Assembly (NCBI RefSeq): GCF_023703795.1
Contig: NZ_CP098518.1
Location: forward strand, 1,612,001-1,676,000
Length of the DNA: 64,000 nt
Direction of reading: 5' to 3'
Source of the DNA: Haloplanus sp. HW8-1
GTDB taxonomy: Archaea > Halobacteriota > Halobacteria > Halobacteriales > Haloferacaceae
Position 1 is the stretch's first letter, and every line of letters starts with the position of its first letter. Positions 1 through 9,796 of the stretch are shown piece after piece. The translations under genes and the position numbers were made by a program. The notes beneath the pieces are model-generated. The model did no database searches. It was not told the origin of the DNA and worked only from the letters and a program-made list of their open reading frames with translations.

Positions 1-1
1 G

Positions 2-2107
2 ATGGGGACGCGTGCGGTGGTCGAAGAGGGCGAGGAGCGGGAGCGCTACCGCTTTTTCGACGACCCGGCCAACGACGGCGAACACGCCGTCCTCGGGAAC
101 ACCGAGACCCTGAACGGGTTCGTCGACGACCTCCGGACCATCGCCGCCGACCGCGGCAAAAGCGAGAAGATCATCTGGTTCGACGGGCCGACCGCGACGG
201 GGAAATCGGAGCTCAAGCGGTGTCTGATCAACGGTCTCCGAGAGTACTCCAAGACCGAGGCCGGGCGGCGGTTCACCGTCGAGTGGAACGTCGCCAGCGC
301 CACCGACGAGCGGGGGTTGAGTTACGGCGACGAGCTCGACCGCGAGGACGACTGGTACGAGAGCCCCGTCCAGTCCCACCCGCTGTCGGTGTTTCCGCCG
401 GCCGTCCGCGAGTCGATCCTCGACGACCTCGGCGAGGCGGGACACGTGCCGACGCGGGTGGATGCCGACCTCGATCCGTTCTGCCGTGAGGCCTACGACC
501 ATCTGGAGGAACGATACCGTCGCGCGGGCGGCACCAGCCTGTTCTCCTCGATCACCGACCCTCGCCACCTCCGGGTGAAAAACTACGTCGTCGACGTGGG
601 ACGCGGGATCGGTGTCCTCCACTCCGAGGACGACGGCTCGCCGAAAGAGCGGCTGGTCGGCTCGTGGATGCCAGGGATGCTTCGCGAACTCGACTCGCGG
701 GGACGGAAGAACCCGCAGGCGTTCTCGTACGACGGCGTCCTCTCCCAGGGCAACGGCCTGCTGACGATCGTCGAGGACGCCTCCCAGCACGCCGACCTCC
801 TCCGAAAACTGTTGAACGTCCCCGACGAGGGTCGGGTGAAACTCGACAAGGGGATCGGGATGGACATCGACACGCAGTTGCTCATCATCTCGAACCCCGA
901 CCTCGACGTCGAACTCGACAAGTACGCCGATCGCAACGGGCGCGATCCGCTGAAGGCGCTGAAGCGCCGTCTCGACAAACACGAGTTCGGCTATCTCACC
1001 AACCTCTCGCTGGAAGCGGAGCTGATTCGACGGGAACTGACGAACGAGACGGCCGTCTGGGAGGCCGAGGGGTACGCCGACCTCGACTCGCGGGTACGGG
1101 AAGGGTTGTCGCTGTCGATGCGCGACGGGGCGGGTGGGGTCGTCGAGCGGGAACTCGCCCCCCACGCCGTCGAGGCGGCGGCACTGTACAGCGTGGTCAC
1201 CCGGTTGGATGGCGAGGACGTGCCCGGCAACCGAAGCCTCGTCGAGAAGGCGCTGCTTTTCGATCAGGGCTACCTCCAAGAGGGTGACGAACGGATCGAC
1301 GCCGACGAGTTCGAGTTCGACGGCGACGACGGGAGTCACGGGATCCCGGTCACGTACACGCGTGACGTGATCGCCGACCTGCTCCAGACCGACGCCGACC
1401 GGCACCACGCCGACCTGCCGGTCGAGCGGGTCGTCATGCCGGACGACATCGTGGACGCGATGGCCGACGGGCTGAGCGGCGCCCCCGTCTTCTCGCGGGC
1501 CGAGGCGGCCGAATACGAGAACCGGCTCGCGGTCGTGAAAAGCTACGTCTTCGACCGACAGGAGGCGGACGTCCTCGACGCGCTGCTGGCCGAAACGGGC
1601 GTCGACGAGGGAACCGTCGCGGAGTACGTCGAACACGTCTTCGCGTGGGCGAACGGCGAGCAGGTTGCGACCGACCGAGGGGCGGCCGATCCCGATCCGT
1701 TGCTGATGAAGGTGTTCGAGACCGAGCATCTCGGCCGGTTCGGCCCCGGCGCGTACGACGGCGGGGAACCGGCCGACCGCGTCGAGACGTTCCGCCGCGA
1801 GAAGGTCATCACGGCCATCAACCGTTACGCCTGGGAGAACCGCGACGAGGACTTCGCCATCGAGAACGTCGACGTGACGGACATCCCGGTCATCCGGGCG
1901 GTGCTCGACGCCCACGACTGGAGCGATGTGAAGCGGCTGTTCGACGGGTTCGATCCGGGCCAGTGGACGGACCCGCCGTCCGATACGGAGACCGAGCGGC
2001 TCAAAGAGCAGACGCTCGACCACCTCGAATCGCACGGCTACTCGGCGGCGTCGGCGGAGCTGACCGGGCGCAAAGTGATGCGGGAGGTGAGCTACCGATG
2101 GGACTGA
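2..2107 (+). CDS. prkA: PrkA-family serine kinase / AAA ATPase (5' end possibly outside window)
   Basis: This is a PrkA-type kinase-anchor protein, an AAA+ ATPase domain followed by a kinase-like C-terminal region. A Walker A motif GPTATGKS is visible at residues 62-69 of the visible frame, and the sequence matches the haloarchaeal PrkA pattern. The first in-frame ATG is at base 2, so the true start may lie upstream; the 701 visible residues are slightly short for the family by my recollection. The stop overlaps the next start by 10 nt, so it heads an operon with the DUF444 and SpoVR genes. In bacteria this trio (yeaG-yeaH-ycgB) is linked to stress and stationary phase; substrates in haloarchaea are unknown. 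Confidence 0.88.
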   Translation: MGTRAVVEEGEERERYRFFDDPANDGEHAVLGNTETLNGFVDDLRTIAADRGKSEKIIWFDGPTATGKSELKRCLINGLREYSKTEAGRRFTVEWNVASATDERGLSYGDELDREDDWYESPVQSHPLSVFPPAVRESILDDLGEAGHVPTRVDADLDPFCREAYDHLEERYRRAGGTSLFSSITDPRHLRVKNYVVDVGRGIGVLHSEDDGSPKERLVGSWMPGMLRELDSRGRKNPQAFSYDGVLSQGNGLLTIVEDASQHADLLRKLLNVPDEGRVKLDKGIGMDIDTQLLIISNPDLDVELDKYADRNGRDPLKALKRRLDKHEFGYLTNLSLEAELIRRELTNETAVWEAEGYADLDSRVREGLSLSMRDGAGGVVERELAPHAVEAAALYSVVTRLDGEDVPGNRSLVEKALLFDQGYLQEGDERIDADEFEFDGDDGSHGIPVTYTRDVIADLLQTDADRHHADLPVERVVMPDDIVDAMADGLSGAPVFSRAEAAEYENRLAVVKSYVFDRQEADVLDALLAETGVDEGTVAEYVEHVFAWANGEQVATDRGAADPDPLLMKVFETEHLGRFGPGAYDGGEPADRVETFRREKVITAINRYAWENRDEDFAIENVDVTDIPVIRAVLDAHDWSDVKRLFDGFDPGQWTDPPSDTETERLKEQTLDHLESHGYSAASAELTGRKVMREVSYRWD

Positions 2108-3417
2108 GGGAGGACCTCGACCGGTTTCGCGAGGTCGGCGAGCGGCGCCGCGAGGATCTGAAGGAGTTCATCCGCTACGGCGATCTGGGGGGTAGCGGCC
2201 CGGACAGCATCCGCGTGCGCATCAAGGTCGTCGACCTCCCGGAGTTCGCCTACGACCCACGGGACCGCGGCGGTGTCGGGCAGGGACAGGACGGAACACC
2301 CGACGTCGGCCAGCCGGTCGGCCAGCCCCAGCCGGCCGACGACGAGGACGGCGACGAGGACGGCGACCCCGGCGAGGACGGCGCCGACCACGAGTATTAC
2401 GAGATGGACCCCGAGGAGTTCGCCGAGGAACTCGACGAGGAACTCGGGCTCGACCTCGAACCGAAGGGGAAGGAAGTCGTCGAGGAAGTCGAGGGCGACT
2501 TCACGGAGCTGACGCGTGCGGGACCGAACAGTACGCTCGACTTCGAGCGCCTGTTCAAACAGGGGCTCAAACGAAAGCTAGCGATGGACTTCGACGAGGA
2601 GTTCGTCCGCGAGGCCATGCGCGTGGCAGGGGCCACGCCGGGCGAGGTGTTCCGGTGGTGCCGCGAGGAGAACGTCCTCGTCTCCCGGGCGTGGATCGAA
2701 GACCAGTGGGACTCGATCCCCGACGAGGAACGTGGCCGCTGGGAGAGCTTCGAGGCGATGGCTGAGCGTGTCGAGCGGACGACGACGCTCGAACGCATCC
2801 GCCGGGAGGGGCTTCGCGAGGTGCCGTTCCGCCGCGAGGACGAACGCTACCGTCACCCCGAGGTGATCGAGGAGACGGAGAAAAACGTCGTGGTGGTGAA
2901 CATCCGCGACGTGTCCGGCAGCATGCGCGAACAGAAGCGGGAACTCGTCGAGCGGACGTTCACCCCGCTCGACTGGTATCTCACCGGCAAGTACGACCGC
3001 GCGGAGTTCGTCTACATCGCCCACGATGCCGAGGCGTGGGAAGTCGACCGGGAGGACTTCTTCGGCATCCGCTCGGGCGGCGGTACCCGCATCTCCGCGG
3101 CGTACGACCTCGCCGCGGAGATCCTGAACGAACGGTACCCCTGGACGGAGTGGAACCGATACGTCTTCGCCGCCGGCGACTCCGAGAACTCCAGCAACGA
3201 TACCCGCGACAACGTCGTGCCGCTCATGGAGTCGATTCCGGCGAACCTGCACGCGTACGTGGAGACGCAACCGGGTGGGACGGCGATCAACGCTACCCAC
3301 GCCGAGGAGGTGGAACGCGCGTTCGAGGACCGCGGCGGCGTCGTCGTCACCTACGTCTCCGAACCCGCGGACGTGACCGACGCCATCTACGACATCCTGA
3401 GCACGGAGGACCAATGA
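2098..3417 (+). CDS. DUF444 / UPF0229 (YeaH-like) VWA-type protein
   Basis: The 439-aa protein belongs to the DUF444 (YeaH/UPF0229) family, the usual partner of PrkA and SpoVR. The ATG at 2098 overlaps the prkA stop; the same frame runs open far upstream but that stretch only reads prkA out of frame. A very acidic insert (about residues 75-130) precedes a von Willebrand-A-like C-terminal half with a MIDAS-type DVSGS motif at about residues 271-275 and a GGGTRIS-like loop after it. The stop overlaps the spoVR start (ATGA), indicating translational coupling. The biochemical role is unknown; a metal-dependent adhesion or assembly role is inferred from the VWA fold only. Confidence 0.88.
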   Translation: MGLREDLDRFREVGERRREDLKEFIRYGDLGGSGPDSIRVRIKVVDLPEFAYDPRDRGGVGQGQDGTPDVGQPVGQPQPADDEDGDEDGDPGEDGADHEYYEMDPEEFAEELDEELGLDLEPKGKEVVEEVEGDFTELTRAGPNSTLDFERLFKQGLKRKLAMDFDEEFVREAMRVAGATPGEVFRWCREENVLVSRAWIEDQWDSIPDEERGRWESFEAMAERVERTTTLERIRREGLREVPFRREDERYRHPEVIEETEKNVVVVNIRDVSGSMREQKRELVERTFTPLDWYLTGKYDRAEFVYIAHDAEAWEVDREDFFGIRSGGGTRISAAYDLAAEILNERYPWTEWNRYVFAAGDSENSSNDTRDNVVPLMESIPANLHAYVETQPGGTAINATHAEEVERAFEDRGGVVVTYVSEPADVTDAIYDILSTEDQ

Positions 3418-6400
3418 GAGACGATCGCATCGACGCACGGAAGGAAGCGAGCCGACTCACCGAACCGGTCGAGGAGGCGGCGAATCTGGCCCGGAAACTC
3501 GGCCTCGGTCCGTATCCGGTCAACTACTGGATCGTCGACCACGACGAGATGAACGAACTCATCGCCTACGGCGGATTCCAGCGACGCTACCCCCACTGGC
3601 GGTGGGGGATGGCCTACGACCGGCAGCGGAAACAGGACCAGTTCGGCATGGGGAAGGCGTTCGAAATCGTCAACAACGACAACCCCGCACACGCCTTCCT
3701 CCAGGAGTCGAACTCGCCCGCCGACCAGAAGGCGGTCATCACGCACGTCGAGGCCCACGCCGACTTCTTCGCCAACAACGAGTGGTTCGGCCTCTTCGGC
3801 GACGGCCAGGGCGACGATCAGTCGGAACTCGACGCCGCGGCCATGCTCGAACGTCACGCCGAGACGATCAAAGGCTACGTCGAGGACCCCGAAATCGACC
3901 GCGACGACGTCGAGCGATTCATCGACGCCGTGCTCTGTCTGGAAGACACTATCGACCAGCACCGCGCGTTCGCCCGCGCCGGCGAACGGCGGGAACGGGA
4001 CGCTCCGGCCGACCTCCGGGAGCGACTGGACGAACTCGACGTCTCGGAGGACGTGCGCCGACAGGCGTTCGACGACGAGTGGCTGGACGACCTCGCCGAG
4101 TCGGAGCAAGCACGGGCGCGTCTGGAAAACCCCCACGCCGACGTACTCGCCTTCCTCCTCGAACACGGCCGGCAGTACGACGAGGAGTCGGGCAAAGCCG
4201 TGGAGTTCGAGCCGTGGCAGAAGGACGTCCTCGACATCCTTCGGACTGAAGCGTACTACTTCGCGGGGCAGAAGATGACGAAGGTGATGAACGAGGGGTG
4301 GGCCTGTGTGGATCCCGAGACGCCGATCTTCACGGAAGCGGGATTGATACCGATGCGCGAGGTCGTCGAGGACCGGACTGCGGTGTCGGACGGCAGCGAC
4401 CGGCGATCGGTGTACGATACGAACGTCATCCCGGATCACGACACCGTCACGATCGAAACCCGCCGGGGGTTCGAGTTGACTGGCTCCGACAACCATCGGA
4501 TTCGGTGCCCCGATGGTTCGTGGGTCGAACTCGGTGACTTAGCGCCCGGTGATGAGATCGAAATCAGCGGCGGTAGCGGCGTCTGGCCGAACCAGTACGC
4601 CGATATCGACTGGGACTCTCCCGAGTGCGTGACCCTCGACGACGTGGCGGATGCGGCCGGCGTCTCGGTGTGGACGGTGATGCGCTACCGGCGCCTCGGT
4701 CGTGCGGAGCAGAGTGACGCCATCGAGCGGGCGCTGGAACGATACGATGGCGCGCCACGGAGCGAAGCAGCGAGCGATCCGATCCGCGTACCCGACGAAG
4801 TGACCGAGGACATCGGACGGTTCCTCGGCTTACTCGTCGGAGATGGGCACGTTTCGACCGCATCGAACCAAGTGGGATTCACCGCGGACACGAAGCCGAA
4901 AGTCGACGAATTCGCCGGACTGGCCGAAGAACTGTTCGGCGTCTCCACGACGGTCAGCGAGGACGGTTCACGGTGGCGCTGTTACGTTTACTCGGCGAAC
5001 CTCGTCCGCCTGCTCACCGACGCGTTCGACGCGACGGCGGGCGCGGCGGACAAAGCGGTTCCCACGAAGATCCGTCGGTCGCCGAAGTCGGTGGTCGCCG
5101 CGTTTCTGCAGGGGTTATTCGACGCCGACGGCTACGCGGGAGATCACGGTGTGATCCTGAGTAGGAAAAGCGAGTCCGTCAGTGAGACGGTCCAGTTACT
5201 GCTGACGAACTTCGGCATCCTCTCCCGGCGACGCGAGCAGACCGACGGCTGCTATCACGTCCACCTGACCGGGGCGTCCGCGAAGCGGTTCGACGAGGAA
5301 ATCGGCTACAGCTACCCGTCGAAAGACGTAGCGCTGAGGACGTATCTGGACGATCTAGAGTGGTTCGAAACGGAACGGTGGACGGACGAAATCGTCGACG
5401 TGTCCACGAGTACGGGCGACGTGTTCGACATCTCGGTCGAGGAGACCCATCGATACGCCGGCGCCGGGTTCGTGAACCACAACTCGTACTGGGAGTCGAC
5501 GATGATGAGCGACGAGGGCTTCGCCGAGGACGACGAGTTCGTCACCTACGCCGACCACATGGCCCGCGTCCTCGGGTCGCCCGGGCTCAACCCCTACAAA
5601 CTCGGGATGGAACTCTGGCAGTACGTCGAGAACGTGACCAACCGCCGCGAAGTGGTCGATCACCTCCTCCGGGTCGAGGGAGTCACTTGGCGGAACTTCC
5701 ACGACGTGATCGACTTCGAGGCCGTCGCCGACCTGCTGGCGCCCGATCCCACCATCGCGACGATCACCCCCGAGACGCTCGACGCCCTCGATCCGGCCGA
5801 TCCGCGGGTGGACGCCGCGGCGCTGGATCGGGCGCTGGACGGCGAAATCGACGTGACGCGCTACCCGTGGAAGGTGCTCACGACCGCGGGACTGGCCGAG
5901 CGACACTTCTCGCTGTGCAAACCCCAGAACCGGGGGTTCCTGCGGCGCATCCGGCGCTCGGAAGTCGAACGGCTGTCGCGGTACATGTTCGACGACGCGA
6001 AGTACGACTCGGTGGCCGACGCGCTCGCCGACGTGGACTACACGGCTGGCTGGACGCGAATGCGCGAACTCCGGGAGAGTCACAACGACGTGACCTTCAT
6101 CGACGCGTTCCTCTCCGAGGAGTTCGTGACCGAGAACGACTACTTCACCTACGAGTTCTCACAGGCGACCGGCGACTTCCGTGTCGCCTCGGAGGATCCC
6201 GAGGACATAAAGAAGAAACTCCTCCTGCAGTTCACCAACTTCGGGAAGCCGACCGTCGCCGTCTACGACGGCAACTTCGACAACCGGAACGAACTACTCC
6301 TGGGTCACCAGTACAACGGCATCGACCTCGATGTCGAACAGGCAAAGCGCGTACTCGAACGCACCTACGACCTCTGGGGGCGGCCGGTCAATCTCATGAC

Positions 6401-6599
6401 CATCGTCAAGGAGTACGACGAGCACGAACTGGAGATCGCACGGCGACGAAACCGGGAGCCGACGCCCAGCGAAGTCGGCAAGCGCATCCGGTACGACGGC
6501 GAGCAGTTCGGGATCCACGACCTTGATCCGGATCTCGAAGAGCGGATCGCCGCCGCCGACATCGACTACGACACGAAGCCTGCGGACTGGCTGAACTAA
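3414..6599 (+). CDS. spoVR: SpoVR family protein, interrupted by an intein
   Basis: This gene encodes a SpoVR/YcgB-family protein. The ATG at 3414 overlaps the DUF444 stop; the frame is open further upstream but that part reads the neighbour. The 1061-residue precursor splits into an N-extein (residues 1-297), a 393-residue intein (298-690) and a C-extein from Ser691. Removing the intein leaves about 668 residues, a normal SpoVR length, and restores the conserved family stretch MNEGWA-SYWES. The insertion therefore sits in the most conserved motif of the protein. Function of SpoVR is not well defined; in bacteria it is linked to spore cortex or stress responses together with PrkA and DUF444. 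The stop overlaps the stop of the convergent neighbour. Confidence 0.93.
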   Translation: MRDDRIDARKEASRLTEPVEEAANLARKLGLGPYPVNYWIVDHDEMNELIAYGGFQRRYPHWRWGMAYDRQRKQDQFGMGKAFEIVNNDNPAHAFLQESNSPADQKAVITHVEAHADFFANNEWFGLFGDGQGDDQSELDAAAMLERHAETIKGYVEDPEIDRDDVERFIDAVLCLEDTIDQHRAFARAGERRERDAPADLRERLDELDVSEDVRRQAFDDEWLDDLAESEQARARLENPHADVLAFLLEHGRQYDEESGKAVEFEPWQKDVLDILRTEAYYFAGQKMTKVMNEGWACVDPETPIFTEAGLIPMREVVEDRTAVSDGSDRRSVYDTNVIPDHDTVTIETRRGFELTGSDNHRIRCPDGSWVELGDLAPGDEIEISGGSGVWPNQYADIDWDSPECVTLDDVADAAGVSVWTVMRYRRLGRAEQSDAIERALERYDGAPRSEAASDPIRVPDEVTEDIGRFLGLLVGDGHVSTASNQVGFTADTKPKVDEFAGLAEELFGVSTTVSEDGSRWRCYVYSANLVRLLTDAFDATAGAADKAVPTKIRRSPKSVVAAFLQGLFDADGYAGDHGVILSRKSESVSETVQLLLTNFGILSRRREQTDGCYHVHLTGASAKRFDEEIGYSYPSKDVALRTYLDDLEWFETERWTDEIVDVSTSTGDVFDISVEETHRYAGAGFVNHNSYWESTMMSDEGFAEDDEFVTYADHMARVLGSPGLNPYKLGMELWQYVENVTNRREVVDHLLRVEGVTWRNFHDVIDFEAVADLLAPDPTIATITPETLDALDPADPRVDAAALDRALDGEIDVTRYPWKVLTTAGLAERHFSLCKPQNRGFLRRIRRSEVERLSRYMFDDAKYDSVADALADVDYTAGWTRMRELRESHNDVTFIDAFLSEEFVTENDYFTYEFSQATGDFRVASEDPEDIKKKLLLQFTNFGKPTVAVYDGNFDNRNELLLGHQYNGIDLDVEQAKRVLERTYDLWGRPVNLMTIVKEYDEHELEIARRRNREPTPSEVGKRIRYDGEQFGIHDLDPDLEERIAAADIDYDTKPADWLN
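4305..5483 (+). mobile_element. Intein with LAGLIDADG homing endonuclease inside SpoVR
   Basis: The intein runs from Cys1 (CVDPETPIF, typical N-terminal splicing block) to the C-terminal VNHN, followed by Ser as +1 extein residue, so all splice-junction residues are present. A block-B-like motif GSDNH lies at intein residues 60-64 and a block-F-like segment at about 362-393. Two LAGLIDADG helices are intact: [14 protein letters not shown] at about 170-183 and [17 protein letters not shown] at about 263-279. Between splicing block B and the first helix, residues about 108-132 look like a helix-turn-helix. With 393 residues it is full-sized, not a mini-intein, and appears competent for splicing and homing. 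Confidence 0.93.
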
Positions 6600-7180
6600 T
6601 CCGCGTCGCCGAGGACATCGATGGACGTCCCGCCCCCGATCCGGCCACGGCGCACGAGATACGAGTTGACGACGGCGACGACGGCAAAGAGCACGACGAT
6701 CACGCCGGCGACGGCCAGATCCGGCAGCGAAGAGAAGGGAAACACGTCCAGCCACGTCGCCACGAGAAAGAGCAGGGCCGTCGCCGAGAGGCCGAGATAG
6801 AGATCGGGCCACGGAACGCCGCGGTCGCCGACATCCGCCAGATACACGTCGAGTTCGGACGCCCGATCGGCCAGGGTGATCGTTCCCCGATCCCGGTCGT
6901 ATTCGACGATCCCGGCCTCGTCGAGTTTCGGCAGGTGCGTCTGGTGAAGCGACGTGTACACCCGCTTGCGCTGTTTGTAATCGAGGTCGGCCACCGTCAC
7001 GTCGTTCTCCCAGGCGGCGATCCGCTCGGCGAGGTCGCGGAGTTCCACCGTCTCGGAGTTCCGGTGAAGAACGGAGAGCACGTACCGCCGACGCTGATTG
7101 CTCAGTATCGAGAAGACGGTGTCTTTGGACAGCCGCTCGGGCTGTGAGCGTTCACGTTCCGGGTGTTCTTGTGCGGCCAT
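6596..7180 (-). CDS. HTH transcriptional regulator with two C-terminal membrane helices (DUF7344-like)
   Basis: A 194-aa haloarchaeal protein with an N-terminal winged-helix domain (SKDTVFSILSNQRRRYVLSV and following, ending in a wing around EAGIVEYDRDRGTITL) followed by two hydrophobic helices near the C-terminus. This layout is that of the DUF7344-type membrane-tethered regulators frequent in Halobacteria. I chose the ATG at 7180 (MAAQEHPERER) because the 29 residues upstream are arginine/serine-rich without family likeness. Its stop overlaps that of spoVR convergently. Targets are unknown. Confidence 0.8.
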   Translation of the reverse strand: MAAQEHPERERSQPERLSKDTVFSILSNQRRRYVLSVLHRNSETVELRDLAERIAAWENDVTVADLDYKQRKRVYTSLHQTHLPKLDEAGIVEYDRDRGTITLADRASELDVYLADVGDRGVPWPDLYLGLSATALLFLVATWLDVFPFSSLPDLAVAGVIVVLFAVVAVVNSYLVRRGRIGGGTSIDVLGDAD

Positions 7181-7425
7181 GTTGGGATTCGAGAGACGAT
7201 CGAGCGAACGTCGGCAGTCGGACGACCTTGCGGACGCACGCAAGGACACGGTCGGTCCCGACCGCAATCACGTACGCCCTACCGTTCGTTCCGTAGATAA
7301 AGCCACCCCTTGACTATCAGCAGTGACAATCGACGCGACCACCCGCTCGGAGACGTCTCGGGACGGACGGAATCCGGAGTTTCGTCCCGGTTGCCGACCC
7401 TTGCGAGGCCCGCTCGGCTCACGTG
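7181..7425. other. Intergenic, no gene seen
   Basis: No coding frame with haloarchaeal codon use is seen here. A weak TATA-like stretch (GTAGATAAAG near 7302) could serve either side. The stretch leads into the tRNA-derived repeats described next. Confidence 0.5.
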
Positions 7426-7595
7426 GTTCAAACCTACTCCCGTGCGTCTCGCTCGTCGACGCGCGCGATGATGCTCGGTCAGGGATTCGAACCACGCGAA
7501 ACGCTCGCTGGCGCTCGCGTTTCTCTAGTTCAAATCCTTCCCTGCGCGTCTCGCTCGCTGACGCTCGCTGCGATGCTCGGTCAGGGATTCGAACC
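7426..7595. repeat. Duplicated 68-bp unit containing the 3' end of tRNA-Glu
   Basis: Two related units, 7426-7493 and 7528-7595, lie 102 bp apart. Each begins GTTCAAA, has a GCGTCTCGCTCG core and ends in the tRNA-Glu 3' end (discriminator, acceptor strand and T arm). The last 22 bp, 7472-7493 and 7574-7595, are identical. The right copy is the 3' end of the functional tRNA gene; the left is an orphan piece. Such 3'-end duplications are typical scars of integrase-mediated integration into tRNA genes, but no integrase gene is present nearby. Confidence 0.75.
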
Positions 7596-7648
7596 CTGGT
7601 CGTCGGCTCGAAAGGCCAACATGATTGGCCGGACTACACCAACCGAGC
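7574..7648 (-). tRNA. tRNA-Glu (anticodon TTC)
   Basis: Read on the minus strand the sequence folds as a cloverleaf: acceptor GCTCGGT pairs with ACCGAGC followed by discriminator A; the anticodon loop is CTTTCGA with TTC as anticodon; the T arm is GGTTCGAATCC. CCA is not encoded. The D arm begins with a normal GTAG-like run. The 3' end is duplicated downstream (orphan copy at 7472-7493). No intron is seen. Confidence 0.93.
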
Positions 7649-7671
7649 GCGTTCGGGAGGACGTGGCGGCT

Positions 7672-7680
7672 ATTGATAAA
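7672..7680 (-). promoter_or_regulatory. TATA box of tRNA-Glu
   Basis: Minus-strand TTTATCAAT lies 24-32 bp upstream of the tRNA-Glu 5' end, the normal archaeal TATA spacing. Confidence 0.55.
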
Positions 7681-7730
7681 TCCGTCTTTTTCGGTCGGCC
7701 GCGACGCCGCGCCGGGGTGGCGACGTCGGC

Positions 7731-8288
7731 TCAGGCCGGAACGACCTCGAACGTCGTCGTCACGGGGTCGGAGGTGCGGTGTAACTGGAGTTCGCCGACG
7801 GCCACCCACGCCGTCAGTTCCCCCGCCGGCCACGTGGCCGTCTCGAAAGTCATCGCGGTCTCCCAGGTGTGAAGTCCGGCCGCGTCGACGGAACGATCGA
7901 CGTCCCGGTACCGCCTGGCGACACGGTCCTCGCCGCGGGTCACGTCGACGCCTTCCTTGAGGTTGATCGTCCCCTCGGGAACGCGAACGCGATAACGGAA
8001 GGCGACGACGGCGGGCTGGCCCCGCTGTAGCCGGTCGATCCGGTTGGCCGACAGGTCGCCGGACTCGGCCCAGGTCGAGACGAGCGTCGCGTCGAGCAAC
8101 TGGGGCCGGTATCGCCGCTCCGGCGGCGTCCGCGCCGGCGTCGCACTCGGCGCGACCGTCGGCGTCGCCGTGGCCCGTCCGGTCGCCGATCGCGTCGCCG
8201 TCGCGTCCCCCCCATCCGGCGTCGACCCGGTCGATCCACAGCCGGCCAAACCCGCACTCACGGTGGCCAGAAATGCGCGCCGATCCAT
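7731..8288 (-). CDS. Tat-type lipoprotein, unknown function
   Basis: The 185-aa protein starts MDRRAFLATVSAGLAGCGS: a twin-arginine signal followed by a lipobox (AGLAGC), so it is probably exported folded and lipid-anchored at Cys17. A Thr/Ala/Pro-rich linker follows (about residues 25-55), then a beta-rich domain of about 125 residues ending FEVVPA. I do not recognise the domain. The gene stands alone: tRNA-Glu lies downstream and the RidA gene is divergent. Confidence 0.8.
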   Translation of the reverse strand: MDRRAFLATVSAGLAGCGSTGSTPDGGDATATRSATGRATATPTVAPSATPARTPPERRYRPQLLDATLVSTWAESGDLSANRIDRLQRGQPAVVAFRYRVRVPEGTINLKEGVDVTRGEDRVARRYRDVDRSVDAAGLHTWETAMTFETATWPAGELTAWVAVGELQLHRTSDPVTTTFEVVPA

Positions 8289-8509
8289 GCTCCCCCTGTG
8301 GGAGTGAGCGGGATAAGCGTCACTACCCCGGCGCGGACTCGATCACGCCGAACGCACGACGTTGCCCTTGGTGAAGCCCAGTCCCTGATCGATCCGCGAC
8401 GGCACGGGAGCCGGGGTGGATCGCGTCGTCGAGCGCTTCGGTCGACCTCGGGTGTCGTCCCACCATCCGGAGGGTGGTGATTTTTGAGGCCGTGAGCGAA
8501 GGTGAGGCC

Positions 8510-8953
8510 GTGACCCGATACGCGATCAATCCACCCGGGCTCAAGGACGCCCGCGACATCGGCTACAATCACGCGATCATCGACGGGGGAACGTTCTACA
8601 TGGCCGGGCAGGTCGCGATGAACGCCGACGCCGAGGTCGTCGGCGACGACATCGAGACCCAAGCACGGAAAGCATACGAGAACGTCGGGATCTTGCTCGA
8701 CGCCATCGGCAAGACGTTCGACGACGTCGCGAAGGTCACGACACACATCGTCGACCCCGCCGATCGGTATTACGACGGCTACAAATCGGTCTACTGGGAG
8801 ACGTTCACGGAGCCGTATCCGTGTCACACCGTCCTCGGACACGAGGGATTGGCCAACGAGGACTACCTGGTTGAGATCGAGGTCGACGTGCCGATCACCG
8901 ACGCCGACGTCGAGGCCCTCGACCCCGACGGGGAGAGCGTCCGCGTGGTGTGA
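8510..8953 (+). CDS. RidA family protein (reactive imine deaminase-like)
   Basis: A RidA/YjgF-family protein; the family hydrolyses reactive enamine/imine intermediates or acts in related deaminations. Family features are the N-terminal AINPPG segment, GTFYMAGQVAMN, a long ARKAYENVGILLDAIG helix and the C-terminal VEIEVDVPI strand. The start is uncertain: GTG 8510 puts the initiator just before the conserved TRYAINPPG, giving 147 aa; in-frame GTGs at 8492 and 8474 would add 6 or 12 residues. The canonical RidA arginine (V-R-C/V-E) is not evident in TVLGHEGLANEDYLVEIE, so catalytic activity is uncertain. It lies next to the hut regulator but is convergent to it. Confidence 0.82.
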   Translation: MTRYAINPPGLKDARDIGYNHAIIDGGTFYMAGQVAMNADAEVVGDDIETQARKAYENVGILLDAIGKTFDDVAKVTTHIVDPADRYYDGYKSVYWETFTEPYPCHTVLGHEGLANEDYLVEIEVDVPITDADVEALDPDGESVRVV

Positions 8954-8989
8954 GCACGCCGCGGCCGCCGCGTGGTGGATCACGCGACG

Positions 8990-9640
8990 CTACGCGATCA
9001 AATACTCGAGCAGGTTCTTGACGATCTTGTTCTCCGCACGCCGGAGATGTTCCTCGAAAGTCCGCCGCGAGACGCCCATCGCCTGGGCGACCTCGCCGGT
9101 CGTCGTCTCCCGTGGGATCTCGTAGTAGCCCGACTCGACGGCCAGGGCCAGCGCCCGTTGTTGTCCCTCGGAGAGCGAGGGGAGCGCCGAGTCCAGCATC
9201 AGAATGGGGACGTCGGGAACCACCGAGCGGATCTCGCGTTTGGCCTTGACCGTCACGTGGTGGTCCTCGCTGATGTCGTGATACACGTCGGTGAGTCGTT
9301 CCTCCTCGAGTGCGAGGACGCGGGCCAGGAGCGTTCCGTCGGCGTACGTCAGCGGGGGGAGCGATAGACACCGGTGCGGACGGAGATAGCCCTCCAACAG
9401 GTCGTCGCCCGAGTCGAGGAGACAGGAGTCCGTGATGAGGATCGCCTCTCCGTCACGGCGGACGAGGTCCTGAACGCCGATCGTGTCCCGGACGGTCTCG
9501 ACCGGCGTCTCGACGTCCGTTCCGCTCACGTAGACGAGATCGCAGTACTGGTTGCACCACATCTCGACGTGGGCGTCACACCGGTCTGTGGCGTCCGCGT
9601 ACGGACTGGTATGATCTATCTGAAATGTGGCTTCGTACAT
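8990..9640 (-). CDS. Bat-type HTH transcriptional regulator, probable hut regulator
   Basis: A 216-aa regulator with a C-terminal bacterio-opsin-activator HTH (HTH_10): [23 protein letters not shown] followed by [24 protein letters not shown], the usual bat signature. The N-terminal half has an unusual [24 protein letters not shown] segment with several His/Cys residues that could bind a ligand or metal. I chose the ATG at 9640 because upstream residues are not family-like and a TATA box lies just upstream. It is divergent from hutU across a 156-bp region with two inverted repeats, so regulation of histidine use is inferred from position. Confidence 0.85.
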   Translation of the reverse strand: MYEATFQIDHTSPYADATDRCDAHVEMWCNQYCDLVYVSGTDVETPVETVRDTIGVQDLVRRDGEAILITDSCLLDSGDDLLEGYLRPHRCLSLPPLTYADGTLLARVLALEEERLTDVYHDISEDHHVTVKAKREIRSVVPDVPILMLDSALPSLSEGQQRALALAVESGYYEIPRETTTGEVAQAMGVSRRTFEEHLRRAENKIVKNLLEYLIA

Positions 9641-9666
9641 CGCGGGCTGGTCGTCCCACACTTCCG

Positions 9667-9691
9667 GGAGGTGGTGTTTATAACTACCTCC
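9667..9691 (-). promoter_or_regulatory. Inverted repeat over the TATA box of the hut regulator gene
   Basis: GGAGGTGGTG and AACTACCTCC form 10-bp arms (8 of 10 matching) around the minus-strand TATA sequence GTTATAAAC, about 36-46 bp upstream of the regulator start. The position suggests an operator, possibly for autoregulation. This is inferred from sequence only. Confidence 0.45.
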
Positions 9692-9738
9692 TTGTGGGAA
9701 CTCGACCGCGTCCGATCGTCCGGTTGCCATATAAACAA

Positions 9739-9768
9739 CCCGCCACATGCGGGGCTTCGATACTTTAC
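9739..9768 (+). promoter_or_regulatory. hutU promoter: short palindrome plus TATA box
   Basis: CCCGC-CACAT-GCGGG (9739-9753) is a perfect 5-bp-arm palindrome just upstream of TACTTTAC (9761-9768), which lies 29-36 bp before the hutU ATG. The spacing fits a short leader. The palindrome is in the usual place for an archaeal activator site (BRE/TATA upstream). Confidence 0.45.
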
Positions 9769-9796
9769 CACGAGCGCTCTTCGTTTCGATCGAGAG

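Noticed and set aside
1645-2097. N-terminal extension of the DUF444 gene
   Set aside because: The stretch is out-of-frame prkA; the ATG at 2098 overlaps the prkA stop and fits the family start.
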